Shown: positions 44,435-53,000 of the stretch, in pieces
Layout: every line of letters begins with the position of its first letter
Position numbering within the stretch: position 1 is the stretch's first letter
Origin: Paracoccus luteus
Lineage (GTDB): Bacteria; Pseudomonadota; Alphaproteobacteria; Rhodobacterales; Rhodobacteraceae
Direction of reading: 5' to 3'
Assembly (NCBI RefSeq): GCF_004522155.1
Contig: NZ_SDEA01000005.1
Location: 124,001 to 188,000 of the forward strand
DNA: 64,000 bases
The notes under the pieces: model-generated
What the model saw: the letters and a program-made list of their open reading frames with translations, nothing else
What the model was told of the DNA's origin: nothing
The model's database searches: none
Made by a program: the position numbers and the translations under genes

Positions 44435-44985
44435 GCCGCGGCCCATTTGATCGAACATCCCATCGACGGCACCTGGTCGCGCGGACCCTGGCCGGTTTCG
44501 GCAATCTGGCGCATCGCCTGAAACAGGTCGCGGCGGGCGCCGGGCGGCGCCGGGTTGCGCCCCGAGGCGTCCAGCCTGCCGCGATACTGCAGCCCGCCCG
44601 CAGCGTCATAGCCGAAGAAATCGGGCGTGCAGGCTGCGCCATAGGCCCGCGCCACGTCCTGGCTTTCGTCATAGAGGTAAGGAAACGGAAACCCGTGGCG
44701 CGCCGCCTCGGCGCGCATCGCCTCGGGCCCGTCCTGCGGGTATTCGGCGGCGTCGTTCGACGAGATCGCCACCACGCCGATCCCCAGCGCCGTCAGGTCG
44801 CGGGCATCGCGGATGATGCGGTCGATCACCGCCTGCACATAAGGACAGTGGTTGCAGATGAACATGACCAGCGTTCCGCGCGGCCCCGCAACGTCGGCAA
44901 GCGACAGCAGCCGACCCTGCGTGTCGGGCAAACGAAAGTCCGGTGCAGGCGCGCCGAAGTCGCAGACAGGGGGTGAGACAGCCAT
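44431..44985 (-). CDS. Thioredoxin-fold (AhpC/TSA-like) redox protein
   Basis: 184-residue cytosolic protein with peroxiredoxin/thioredoxin fold: APDFRLPDTQGRLLSLADV, then LVMFICNHCPYVQAV with a C44-N-H-C47 redox pair, VVAISSNDAAEYPQDGPEAM and GAACTPDFFGYDAAG with the cis-proline after CT. The CxxC and lack of signal peptide suggest a cytosolic thiol-disulfide oxidoreductase. ATG 44985 has AAAGGG upstream. First gene of the operon with gph and the degenerate HAD gene. Confidence 0.85.
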   Translation of the reverse strand: MAVSPPVCDFGAPAPDFRLPDTQGRLLSLADVAGPRGTLVMFICNHCPYVQAVIDRIIRDARDLTALGIGVVAISSNDAAEYPQDGPEAMRAEAARHGFPFPYLYDESQDVARAYGAACTPDFFGYDAAGGLQYRGRLDASGRNPAPPGARRDLFQAMRQIAETGQGPRDQVPSMGCSIKWAAA

Positions 44986-45079
44986 GACATCCCTTTCGGT
45001 TGATCCAGCTATCGCCAAGGTTGCCGTATTATAGCAACCGGGCGGAAGGTCGGATGATCTGGGAACGCGGGGGCCGGGG

Positions 45080-45122
45080 ATAGCAGCATTAAATTACATA
45101 ATACCGATTATCACAATATTTC
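45080..45122. promoter_or_regulatory. AT-rich island with palindrome, possible promoter/operator for the thioredoxin-fold operon
   Basis: About 40 bp of strongly AT-rich DNA in a 70% GC region, containing ATAAT-ACCG-ATTAT and flanking near-symmetry. It lies about 100 bp upstream of the minus-strand gene at 44985. Metal-responsive regulators of the Fur family use sites of this general kind, but the half-sites do not match one consensus well enough to name it. Confidence 0.35.
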
Positions 45123-45167
45123 TGCCACAGGTCGAGCGTCGCATCGGCGCATGGCGTCACTCTGCCG

Positions 45168-45378
45168 TGTTGCCGTCCCGTTGCCCACACAGCCCGGCTG
45201 CCAGCCCGCGCCTGCGCATCGTGCGCCATGCCGGCGCAGACACCGCTTTCCAAGGCGTGATCAGATGCTTCGTGTTGCGGTCCCGCCGCCGACACACGGC
45301 GGCCACCCGCCCGCGGCTGCGCATCGCATGACCATGCCGGCACAGACACCGCTTTCTAGGGCGCGATCAGATACTTCG
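45168..45378. repeat. Tandem duplication (period 105) of the 3' end of the quinone oxidoreductase gene
   Basis: Copy 1 (45273-45378) contains the last codons of the minus-strand gene (AKYLIAP-stop) and about 83 bp beyond. Copy 2 (45168-45272) repeats it with about 80% identity by eye, including CTGCGCATCG, ATGCCGGC, CAGACACCGCTTTC and GATCAGAT. In copy 2 the peptide relic reads KHLITPW and the stop is lost. The 370-bp gap 44986-45355 otherwise holds only the AT-rich island. Confidence 0.88.
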
Positions 45379-46471
45379 CCCCCGTCGCCTTCTTCTGATA
45401 CGCCGCCGCGATGTCGGGTTTCACGACGTCGGCAAGGCTGATCGTCGCTGTATAGTGGCTGGCGAAAGTCGTGGTCATCTCGGCGGCCACGCGCTCGTGC
45501 ATCCGGCTGACGGTCGCGGGGTCCGTGCGCTGCAGGAAATGGAACAGCAGCCAGCCGCCGATGCCCCAGCGGAACCCGAACCCGCGCCTGAGGATCGTTG
45601 GCCCGGTGTCCAGCGCGCCATAGACATAGACCTGCTTCATCGTGGACGAGCCATAGCGGTCATAGCTTTCCATGCCGCGCGCCGCCACCGCCTCCATCGC
45701 GTTCAGGATGGTGCTGGTCATCTCGCCCCCGCCGATGGCGTCGAAAGCCAGCGTGGCGCCCGTCGCGGCGATGGCGTCCTGCAGCTTTTCGCGGAAACCC
45801 TCGGCGCTGCTGTCCACGACATGGGTCGCGCCGATGCCGCGCAACAGTTCGGCCTGCTGCGGGCTGCGGACGATGTTGACCAGGCCCACCCCGTCGGCCT
45901 TGCAGATTCGCACCAGCATCTGCCCCAGGTTCGATGCCGCGGGCGCGTGGACGATGGCCGTGTGCCCCTCGGCCCGCATCGTCTCGACGAACCCCAGCGC
46001 GGTCAGCGGGTTGACGAACAGCGCCGCGCCCTGGGCCGCGGTGGCGCTGTCGGGCAGCACGATGCAGGCATCACGGCCAATCAGGCGCAATTCGGCATAC
46101 ATGGCGCCGCCGATCATCGCGACGCGCTTGCCGATCATGTGCTGCAGGTCCGGGCCGGCCTCGATCACCGTCCCCGCGCCCTCGTTACCGACCGGCATGG
46201 ATTGCCCCAGCCGGGCGCGCACCGCCGCCAGTCCCGCCGGCGAGACCCTTGCGGTCAGCACCGGCGCGTCGGCGGTCCCGCCGGTCGCCAGCGTCGCCAT
46301 GTCGGCAGGCCCGAACAGCAGGCCAAGGTCGGACGGGTTGATGGGCGCCGCCTCGACCCGGACCAGCAGCTCGCCCGGGCCGGGCGCGCGCACCGGCACC
46401 GGCTCCAGGTTGATCCGCAGCGTTCCGTCCGGCGTGATCGTCGATCGCAGCTCAAGGCTGGTCCGTGACAT
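45356..46471 (-). CDS. Zinc-binding-dehydrogenase/quinone oxidoreductase family (MDR) protein
   Basis: 371-residue medium-chain dehydrogenase/reductase. The N-terminal GroES-like domain shows ELLVRVEAAPINPSDLGLLF and NEGAGTVIEAGPDLQHMIG; the Rossmann domain shows ALGFVETMRAEGHTAIVHA and LAFDAIGGGEM. The typical catalytic zinc cysteine and histidine are not evident, so it is a zinc-free NADPH reductase acting on a quinone or enone. Single gene; its 3' end is duplicated in tandem just downstream. Confidence 0.85.
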   Translation of the reverse strand: MSRTSLELRSTITPDGTLRINLEPVPVRAPGPGELLVRVEAAPINPSDLGLLFGPADMATLATGGTADAPVLTARVSPAGLAAVRARLGQSMPVGNEGAGTVIEAGPDLQHMIGKRVAMIGGAMYAELRLIGRDACIVLPDSATAAQGAALFVNPLTALGFVETMRAEGHTAIVHAPAASNLGQMLVRICKADGVGLVNIVRSPQQAELLRGIGATHVVDSSAEGFREKLQDAIAATGATLAFDAIGGGEMTSTILNAMEAVAARGMESYDRYGSSTMKQVYVYGALDTGPTILRRGFGFRWGIGGWLLFHFLQRTDPATVSRMHERVAAEMTTTFASHYTATISLADVVKPDIAAAYQKKATGAKYLIAP

Positions 46472-46593
46472 GCTGTCCCCCGCAGGCTGGCCATCAGGGG
46501 TTCATGGGACCGGGTTGCGGCGGAATTGTCCAGACCGGCTGCGATGAGCGGGGATGCCGGCCGCGATCGGCGGCATGGCCGCGCAGGCGGTCC

Positions 46594-47841
46594 TCAGCGC
46601 CCCGCCGCGATGGCCAGCCCGTCCGCGACGGCCGTGAACACCTCGCTGAAGGAATGGCGGGCGGCGGGGAATTGCGCCCGCATGGTGTCGGACACCATCG
46701 ACATCAGGCTGGACCCGCCGACATAGACCACCTGCCCCACGTCGCCCGCGCCGATCCCTGCGATCCGCAGCGTCTCGCGCGCGCCTTGGGCCAGCGCGTC
46801 GGCGTGGCGCGCAAGGATCGCGGCCATCGCCTCGGCCGACAGCGGCGCGGTCAGTCCGGTCTCGATCTGGTCCAGCAGGATGCCGGACTGCGCGGCGCCG
46901 CCGTTGGCCGCGATCTTGCCCCGCTCGACCGCGAAGGCCAAATCGTGGCCCAGCTCCTCCCCGACCACGCGCGCCAGCCGGGCCAGTTTGTCGGGCTGCT
47001 CGGCCAGGCGCAGCATCTCGGCCACCATGCGGCGGTTCTGGGGGGTATAGACGAAGGGGATCGTTTCCCATGTCGCCAGGTTGTTGAAGATGGCGTTCGG
47101 CGTGGATGAGGTGCCCGGCCCCATCGCCTTGCGCAGTTCCGACCCCTTGCCCAGCAACGGCATCACCCGGTCAAGGTTGATCGAGCGGTCGAAATCCGTG
47201 CCGCCGATCCGCACGCCGTGGTTGGCAAGGATCGACACGCCCCCGGCCCCCGACCGGAACAGCGAGAAATCCGATGTGCCGCCGCCCACGTCCACGATCA
47301 GGCCGATGGTGCCCGACTGTTCCAGCGCGCCGCTGGCGATGGCGGCGGCCTCGGGTTCGGGCATGAACTCGACCTCGCGGAACCCTGCGGCAAGATAGCA
47401 GGCGCGCAGGTCGGCCAGCGCCTGCTCCTCGCGCGGATCATGGGCGCCGTGGAACACCACCGGCCGCCCCGACAGCGCGCGGTCGAAGGTCATCCCGGCC
47501 TCGGCCTCGGCGCGGTCCTTGATGCGGCGCAGGAACTCGGCGATGATCTCGACGAAGGTCACGCGCCGGTTCAGGATCTGACGCTTTTCATGCATCAGCG
47601 AGGTGCCCAGCACCCGCTTGAGCGCGCGCATGAACCGCCCGTCCAGCCCGTCCAGCAGCGCGCGGTTGGCAGCCTCGCCGATCAGCGTGCGGCGGCTGTC
47701 ATAGTCGAAGAAGAACGTCGTCGGCACCGTCGTCTGCCCCGGCGCCATTCGGATCAGCCGCGGCTTGCCCGCCGCAAGATACCCCGCGGCCGAGTTCGAT
47801 GTGCCGAAGTCGATGCCCAAGCTGCGGCCGTGCCGTGCCAT
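46594..47841 (-). CDS. Hsp70-family protein (YegD-like)
   Basis: 415-residue actin-fold ATPase related to the DnaK nucleotide-binding domain, without a substrate-binding domain. Phosphate 1 motif is LGIDFGTSNSAAGYL, phosphate 2 is GLIVDVGGGTSDFSLFR, and the adenosine motif is VVYVGGSSLMSMV. EPEAAAIASGAL is the connecting signature. Function in E. coli YegD relatives is unknown; it may be a specialised chaperone. ATG 47841 is preferred; a GTG four codons earlier is possible. Confidence 0.87.
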   Translation of the reverse strand: MARHGRSLGIDFGTSNSAAGYLAAGKPRLIRMAPGQTTVPTTFFFDYDSRRTLIGEAANRALLDGLDGRFMRALKRVLGTSLMHEKRQILNRRVTFVEIIAEFLRRIKDRAEAEAGMTFDRALSGRPVVFHGAHDPREEQALADLRACYLAAGFREVEFMPEPEAAAIASGALEQSGTIGLIVDVGGGTSDFSLFRSGAGGVSILANHGVRIGGTDFDRSINLDRVMPLLGKGSELRKAMGPGTSSTPNAIFNNLATWETIPFVYTPQNRRMVAEMLRLAEQPDKLARLARVVGEELGHDLAFAVERGKIAANGGAAQSGILLDQIETGLTAPLSAEAMAAILARHADALAQGARETLRIAGIGAGDVGQVVYVGGSSLMSMVSDTMRAQFPAARHSFSEVFTAVADGLAIAAGR

Positions 47842-48000
47842 GTCCAGCCCCACTGCGAAACGAAGGGCGGGTCGATAGGCGGTGCAGCCCGGGGTGTCAA
47901 CCGGACCGCGGGACGGACCACGCCGGGTCAGCGCCGCGCAGGCAGCGGGCGCTGGGCCGCGCGACGGTGACGATCCCGATCGCCACCGCCGCGCACCCCC

Positions 48001-49872
48001 TCAGACGAACAGGATGTCCGTCAGCGCAAGCTGGCCCACCCCGGCCAGCGTCACCATCAGCAGCGGGCTGTCGTTGGCACCGTTGCCGTCCGCATCGAAC
48101 CACAGCCGCTTGGTGTCGGTTTCAAAGATCAGCGTCGGCGCGCCCGTCCCCGCGACGGGGTTCAGCGCGTTGACCAGCCGCAGCCCGTCCCCGAACTCGG
48201 AACGATCCAGCCGCAGCTTGTCCTGGCCGCGGGTGAAATCGGTGACGAAATCGCCTTCCCAGCCCGACGCCGAGAAATCGGCAAAGTCGAAGATGTCGGC
48301 GCCGATGCCGCCGGTCAGGACGTCCGAACCCTCGCCGCCCGACAGGAAATCCGCCCCCGCGCGGCCGATCAGCATGTCGCTGCCATCGTCGCCGAAGAAC
48401 ACGTCGTTCGCGGCGGTTCCGGCGAACTGGTCGTCGACATAGGTGCCGCGAAGCACCTCGACCGTGCGCAGCGTCTTTCCGAACGCCAGCCCGTCGTTCA
48501 GTGACTGGTTCGCCAGATCGACGACCGCGCCCAGGTCGAAGCTGAAGAAGGTGACGGTGTCGACCCCTGCCCCGCCCTCGACCAGCGCGCGAAAGGGGCG
48601 CGCGGCGTCTTCGTCGAAGCTCAGGTGGAACGCGTCGTTGCCCAGCCCGCCCAGCAAGGTGTCGTTGCCGGATTCGTGATACAGATAGTCGTGGCCGACA
48701 CCGCCGACCAGCACGTCGTTGCCGCGCCCGCCCGACAGCGTGTCGTCGCCGCCGCCGCCCGTCAGATGGTCGTGGCCCGAATTGCCCTGGATGCTGTCGG
48801 CGTGGTTCCAGCCCACGATGACGTCGCGGCCGCTGCCGCCCTCATAGTCCAGGACCTCGGCGTTCAGCACGCGGGTGCCGTTTGCGAACCATTTGTCGGC
48901 CGGCGAGAACACCCAGTTGATCGCCCCGGTTTCTTCGGTGAAATCGACGTGGACGGTGTCGATCCCTGCGCCGCCGTCGGCAACGTCGTTGATCCCCAGC
49001 CACAGCGCGTCATTGCCGAAATGGGCCTGCAGCACGTCGCGTTCGCGGGTGCTGTCGGAATAGTCGTCGCTGCGCAGCTCGTCGTTGCCGGCCCCGCCGA
49101 TCAGCGTGTCGCTGCCGCCGTTGCCCTCGATCGCATCATGGCCGTCGCCGCCATACAGGATGTCGTTGCCCGACCCGCCCTCGATCCGGTCATCGCCCGC
49201 CTCGCCCCACAGCCGGTCGTTGCCCGCATCGCCATAGATGCGGTCGTCGTCGGCCCCGCCCTGGATCAGGTCGCCGCCGTCGTCGCCCGACAGCTGGTCG
49301 CGCCCAAGCCCCCCCAGCAGCGTGTCGTTGCCAAGCCCGCCTTCCAGCGTGTCGTCGTTGTGCCAGCCGGTCAGCCGGTCGGCGCTGGCGCTGCCGACGA
49401 TGTCGAACCGCTCGACCTCGCGGAACGAGAACGCGGGCAGCGTGCCGAACCGCAGCGTCGTCGTCACCGTCGGGTCGTTCAGCGCGAACACCACCGCCCC
49501 CGCGACCGAGCTGAAATCCAGCCGCATGAGGTCGATGCCGGTGCCGCCGATGATGGTGTCGCCGGGCGCGTCGATCAGCGCGGTCTGGTCGAAGGTGTCG
49601 TCGCCCGCGCCGCCGACCATCAGATCCCCGCCGGCGCCGCCCGCAAAGTAATCGTCGCCCTGTTCGCCATACAGCGCATCCGCGCCGTCGCCGCCATAAA
49701 GGCGGTCGTCCTGGAACCCGCCGAACAGGCGGTCGTTGCCGGCCTCGCCATACAGCCAGTCGGCGCCAAAGCCGCCGCGCAGCGTGTCATTGCCCGCAAG
49801 GCCATAGATGTCGTCCGAAAAATAGGTTCCGACCAGAACCTCCGAGCCGTTCGTTCCGTCGATCCGCGCCAT
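48001..49872 (-). CDS. RTX-type calcium-binding repeat protein
   Basis: 623-residue protein made largely of GGxGxDxLx nonapeptide repeats, in blocks at about residues 1-95, 170-290, 385-455 and 530-580 (for example GNDRLWGEAGDDRIEGGSG). These would form a calcium-binding parallel beta-roll. Between blocks are regions resembling FSSVAGAVVFALNDP and VDFTEETGAINWVF. The C-terminus ends DILFV, fitting an uncleaved type I secretion signal. No signal peptide and no hlyB/hlyD/tolC homologue is nearby. No enzymatic domain is visible, so it may be a surface, adhesin or S-layer-like protein. GGAGGAAC precedes ATG 49872. Confidence 0.9.
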   Translation of the reverse strand: MARIDGTNGSEVLVGTYFSDDIYGLAGNDTLRGGFGADWLYGEAGNDRLFGGFQDDRLYGGDGADALYGEQGDDYFAGGAGGDLMVGGAGDDTFDQTALIDAPGDTIIGGTGIDLMRLDFSSVAGAVVFALNDPTVTTTLRFGTLPAFSFREVERFDIVGSASADRLTGWHNDDTLEGGLGNDTLLGGLGRDQLSGDDGGDLIQGGADDDRIYGDAGNDRLWGEAGDDRIEGGSGNDILYGGDGHDAIEGNGGSDTLIGGAGNDELRSDDYSDSTRERDVLQAHFGNDALWLGINDVADGGAGIDTVHVDFTEETGAINWVFSPADKWFANGTRVLNAEVLDYEGGSGRDVIVGWNHADSIQGNSGHDHLTGGGGDDTLSGGRGNDVLVGGVGHDYLYHESGNDTLLGGLGNDAFHLSFDEDAARPFRALVEGGAGVDTVTFFSFDLGAVVDLANQSLNDGLAFGKTLRTVEVLRGTYVDDQFAGTAANDVFFGDDGSDMLIGRAGADFLSGGEGSDVLTGGIGADIFDFADFSASGWEGDFVTDFTRGQDKLRLDRSEFGDGLRLVNALNPVAGTGAPTLIFETDTKRLWFDADGNGANDSPLLMVTLAGVGQLALTDILFV

Positions 49873-50075
49873 TCCGTTCCTCCGTGGGCATCCCGTTCGT
49901 GTCACGACCATTTCACTCTGCCGTGACAGTTCCACGGCAGGCGGGCCGCTGGCAACCGCCAAGGCCGCGCGGGGGACCACGCCGCGGGTCCGCCCGGCGG
50001 GGCCGACCCGCACCCCGTTGCCGCAGGCCGCCGGGCGTGCCACCCTGCCCCCGCAGGCAAAACGGCGGGGGCGGT

Positions 50076-53000
50076 ATGGGCCACGGGTTCGCAGTGTCAC
50101 GGGGCTGGTTCGCGGCCGCCGCGCTTTCGTTGCTGGCGTCGATCACGCCCGCTGCCGCGCAGGACCAGGGCGGGCTTGCCGCCGGCGCCCTGCCCGACCG
50201 CCGCGTGGTGCTGGACGAGGGGATCGACCTGCCCGGCAACGACCTCGCCTCGATCTTCGACACGACGCAGGCCGCCTGCGTGCAGGCTTGCGTGGCGAAC
50301 GCGGGTTGCGCGGCCGTGACCTATAACGCCCGCTCGCGCGCGTGCTTCCTGAAATCGGCGGTGTCCGCGCCGGTCCCGTTCGTCGGCGCGCTGTCGGGTC
50401 CGGCCGTGGCCGTGGACCCTGCGGCGCAGGCCCGCGCGACCGAACGGCTGGACCGCGCGGGGCCGTGGCTGAACGACGACGACCGCCGCGCCGCCCGCGC
50501 GCAGGCAGCCGATCTGGGCCAGCTTTATCCCGGCGACGGCACCGGCGCCGACGCGATGCGGGGCACGGCCGCGCAGGCGGGCGCGACCGGCGACACGACG
50601 GCGACGCTGCGCTGGCTGGGCGCGGTCGCCGCGCTGACCGACGCCGCCCCCGACTGGGCGGCACTGGCCCAGGCGGTCGAGGCCGCGGCCACGCCCCCCG
50701 GCGCGGGCCGGGACGAGGCGCTGGCCCGCGCCGCCCGTTCGGCATGGCTGAACGCATGGCTGCGCGACCCCGGCACCGGCGCCGACGCCCTGCGCCGCTG
50801 GGCCGCGCTGGCCGAGGCCGACGGGCGCGGCCGCGACGGGCTGATGGCGCTGCGGCTGGCGGCCACGGACGCGCCGGGCGATCCCGATGTGGCCTCCGCC
50901 CTTGCCGCGTTCGAGGAACGCCACGGCTTCCGCGTCACCGACAGCCGCGTCGATGCCGACGCCCCCGAGGCGCGGGCCTGCGCCATGTTCTCGCAAGAGC
51001 TGGCGCCGGGCGTCGATTTCCGCCCCTTTGTCGCCCTGCCCGACCCGTCGCTTGCCGTCGAGGCGCAGGGCTGGGATCTGTGCGTGACCGGCATGGCGCG
51101 CGGCCAGTCCTTGACCCTTACCCTGCGCCCCGGCCTGCCCGCCGCCAGCGGCGAGACGCTGGCCAGGGCGGTGCCGCTGACGCTGTATGTCCGCGACCGC
51201 GCGCCGGAGGCCCGCTTTGCCGGGCGCAGCTATGTCCTGCCCGCGACGGGCGATCAGGGGCTGACGCTGCGGACGGTGAACACGGATCGCGTGGACCTGA
51301 CGCTGTTTCGCATGTCCGACCGCAACATCGTGCGCGCCCTGCGCGAGGGCATCTTCGCCGCCCCGATCGAGGACTGGCGGGCGGATAATTTCCGCGACCA
51401 GATCGGCGCGCAGGTCTGGGAAGGGCAGGCCGACGTGGCCCCAGCGCCCGGCGGCGGCAGCCATCCCGTCAACGCCGAGGTGGCGACGCGGCTGGACCTG
51501 CGCGAGGCAGCGGGGCCGCTGGAACCCGGCGTCTATGCGCTGACCGCCGCCGTGCCCGGCGGCGGCGACCGCAGCCCGGCGGCGACGCAGTGGTTCATGA
51601 TCTCGGATCTGGGGATCAGCAGCTGGTCGGGCAGCGACGGGCTGACCGTGGCGGTGCGCGCGCTGTCGGACGCCGCCCCCCGACCGGGGACCGAGGTCGC
51701 GCTGATCTCGCGCGGGAACGCGGTGCTGGGCACGGCGGTCGCGGATGCCGAGGGCGTGGCGCGGTTCGACGCGGGGCTGATGCGCGGCACCGGCGCCAGC
51801 GAACCCGCCGTGCTGACCGCGACCCGCCGCGACGGCGCGCGCATCGCCGATCTTGCGTTCCTGTCGCTGATCGACCCAGAGTTCGACCTGTCCGACCGCG
51901 GCGTGGAAGGGCAGCCCCCCGCGCCCCCCATCGACGTCTTCGTGGCGCTGGATCGGGGCGCCTATCGCGCGGGCGAGGTGGCGCAGGCCACCATCCTGAC
52001 CCGCGACGACACCGCCCGCGCCATCGACGGCCTGCCGCTGACCGCCGTGGTGCTGCGCCCCGACGGGGTGGAACACGCCCGGCTGATGCCGGTGCCCGCC
52101 GGGGCGGGCGGCTATACGCTGGCCGTGCCGATCCCCGCCACCGCGCCGCGCGGCGCCTGGCGCATCGACCTGCGGGTCGAGGAACGGGGCGAACCGCTGG
52201 CCACCGCCCGCATGCTGGTCGAGGATTTCCGCCCCGAACGCATCGACTTTGCGCTGGACCTGCCCGACGCGCCGCAGCCCGCCAGCGCCCCGGTGACGGC
52301 CGACATCGCCGCGCGCTGGCTGTTCGGCGCGCCCGCCGCCGACCTGCCTGTCGAGGGCGCGCTGCGCCTGACCACCGCCAGCAGCCTGCCGGGGCTTGAG
52401 GGCTATGTCTTCGGCCGCCACGACGACCCCGCCTCGCCCCAGGTCGTGACGATGCCCGCCGGGCGCACCGACGCGCAGGGCGGCTTTGCCGCGCGCGTTG
52501 ACCTGCCCGCCGCCTTGGCGCAGGCCGTCCGCCCGTATGAGGCGCGGCTGACGCTGTCGGTGCGCGAGGGCGCGGGCCGCCCCGTCGAACGCAGCGCGAC
52601 GCAGTTGATCCTGCCCGCCCGCACGGCGGTGGGCATCAAGCCGGGCTTTGCCGACGGCACCGTCCCCGAGGGGGCCGAGGCCGGGTTCCAGATCCTCGCG
52701 CTCGGCCCCGACCTGACGGCGCAGGCGGCACGGCTCAGCTGGGCGCTGAACCGAGTCGAGACGACGTATCAGTGGTATGCCATCGGCGGCGACTGGAACT
52801 GGGAACCCGTGACCCGCCGCGCCGGCGTGGCGGGCGGCGACCTCGACACCCCCGCCGGGCCTGCCCCGCTGTCTGTGCCGGTCGAATGGGGCCAGTACGA
52901 GCTTGTCGTGACCGCCCCCGACGGCGCCGAAAGCGCGGTGCTGTTCGACGCGGGCTGGGGGGCGGTCAGCGCCGGCACCGACACGCCCGACCGGCTGCGC

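Noticed and set aside
45089..45349. 86-codon minus-strand ORF in the gap beside the oxidoreductase
   Set aside because: Its two halves are translations of the two tandem copies of the duplicated gene tail and it begins in repeat DNA; no ribosome site or family resemblance.
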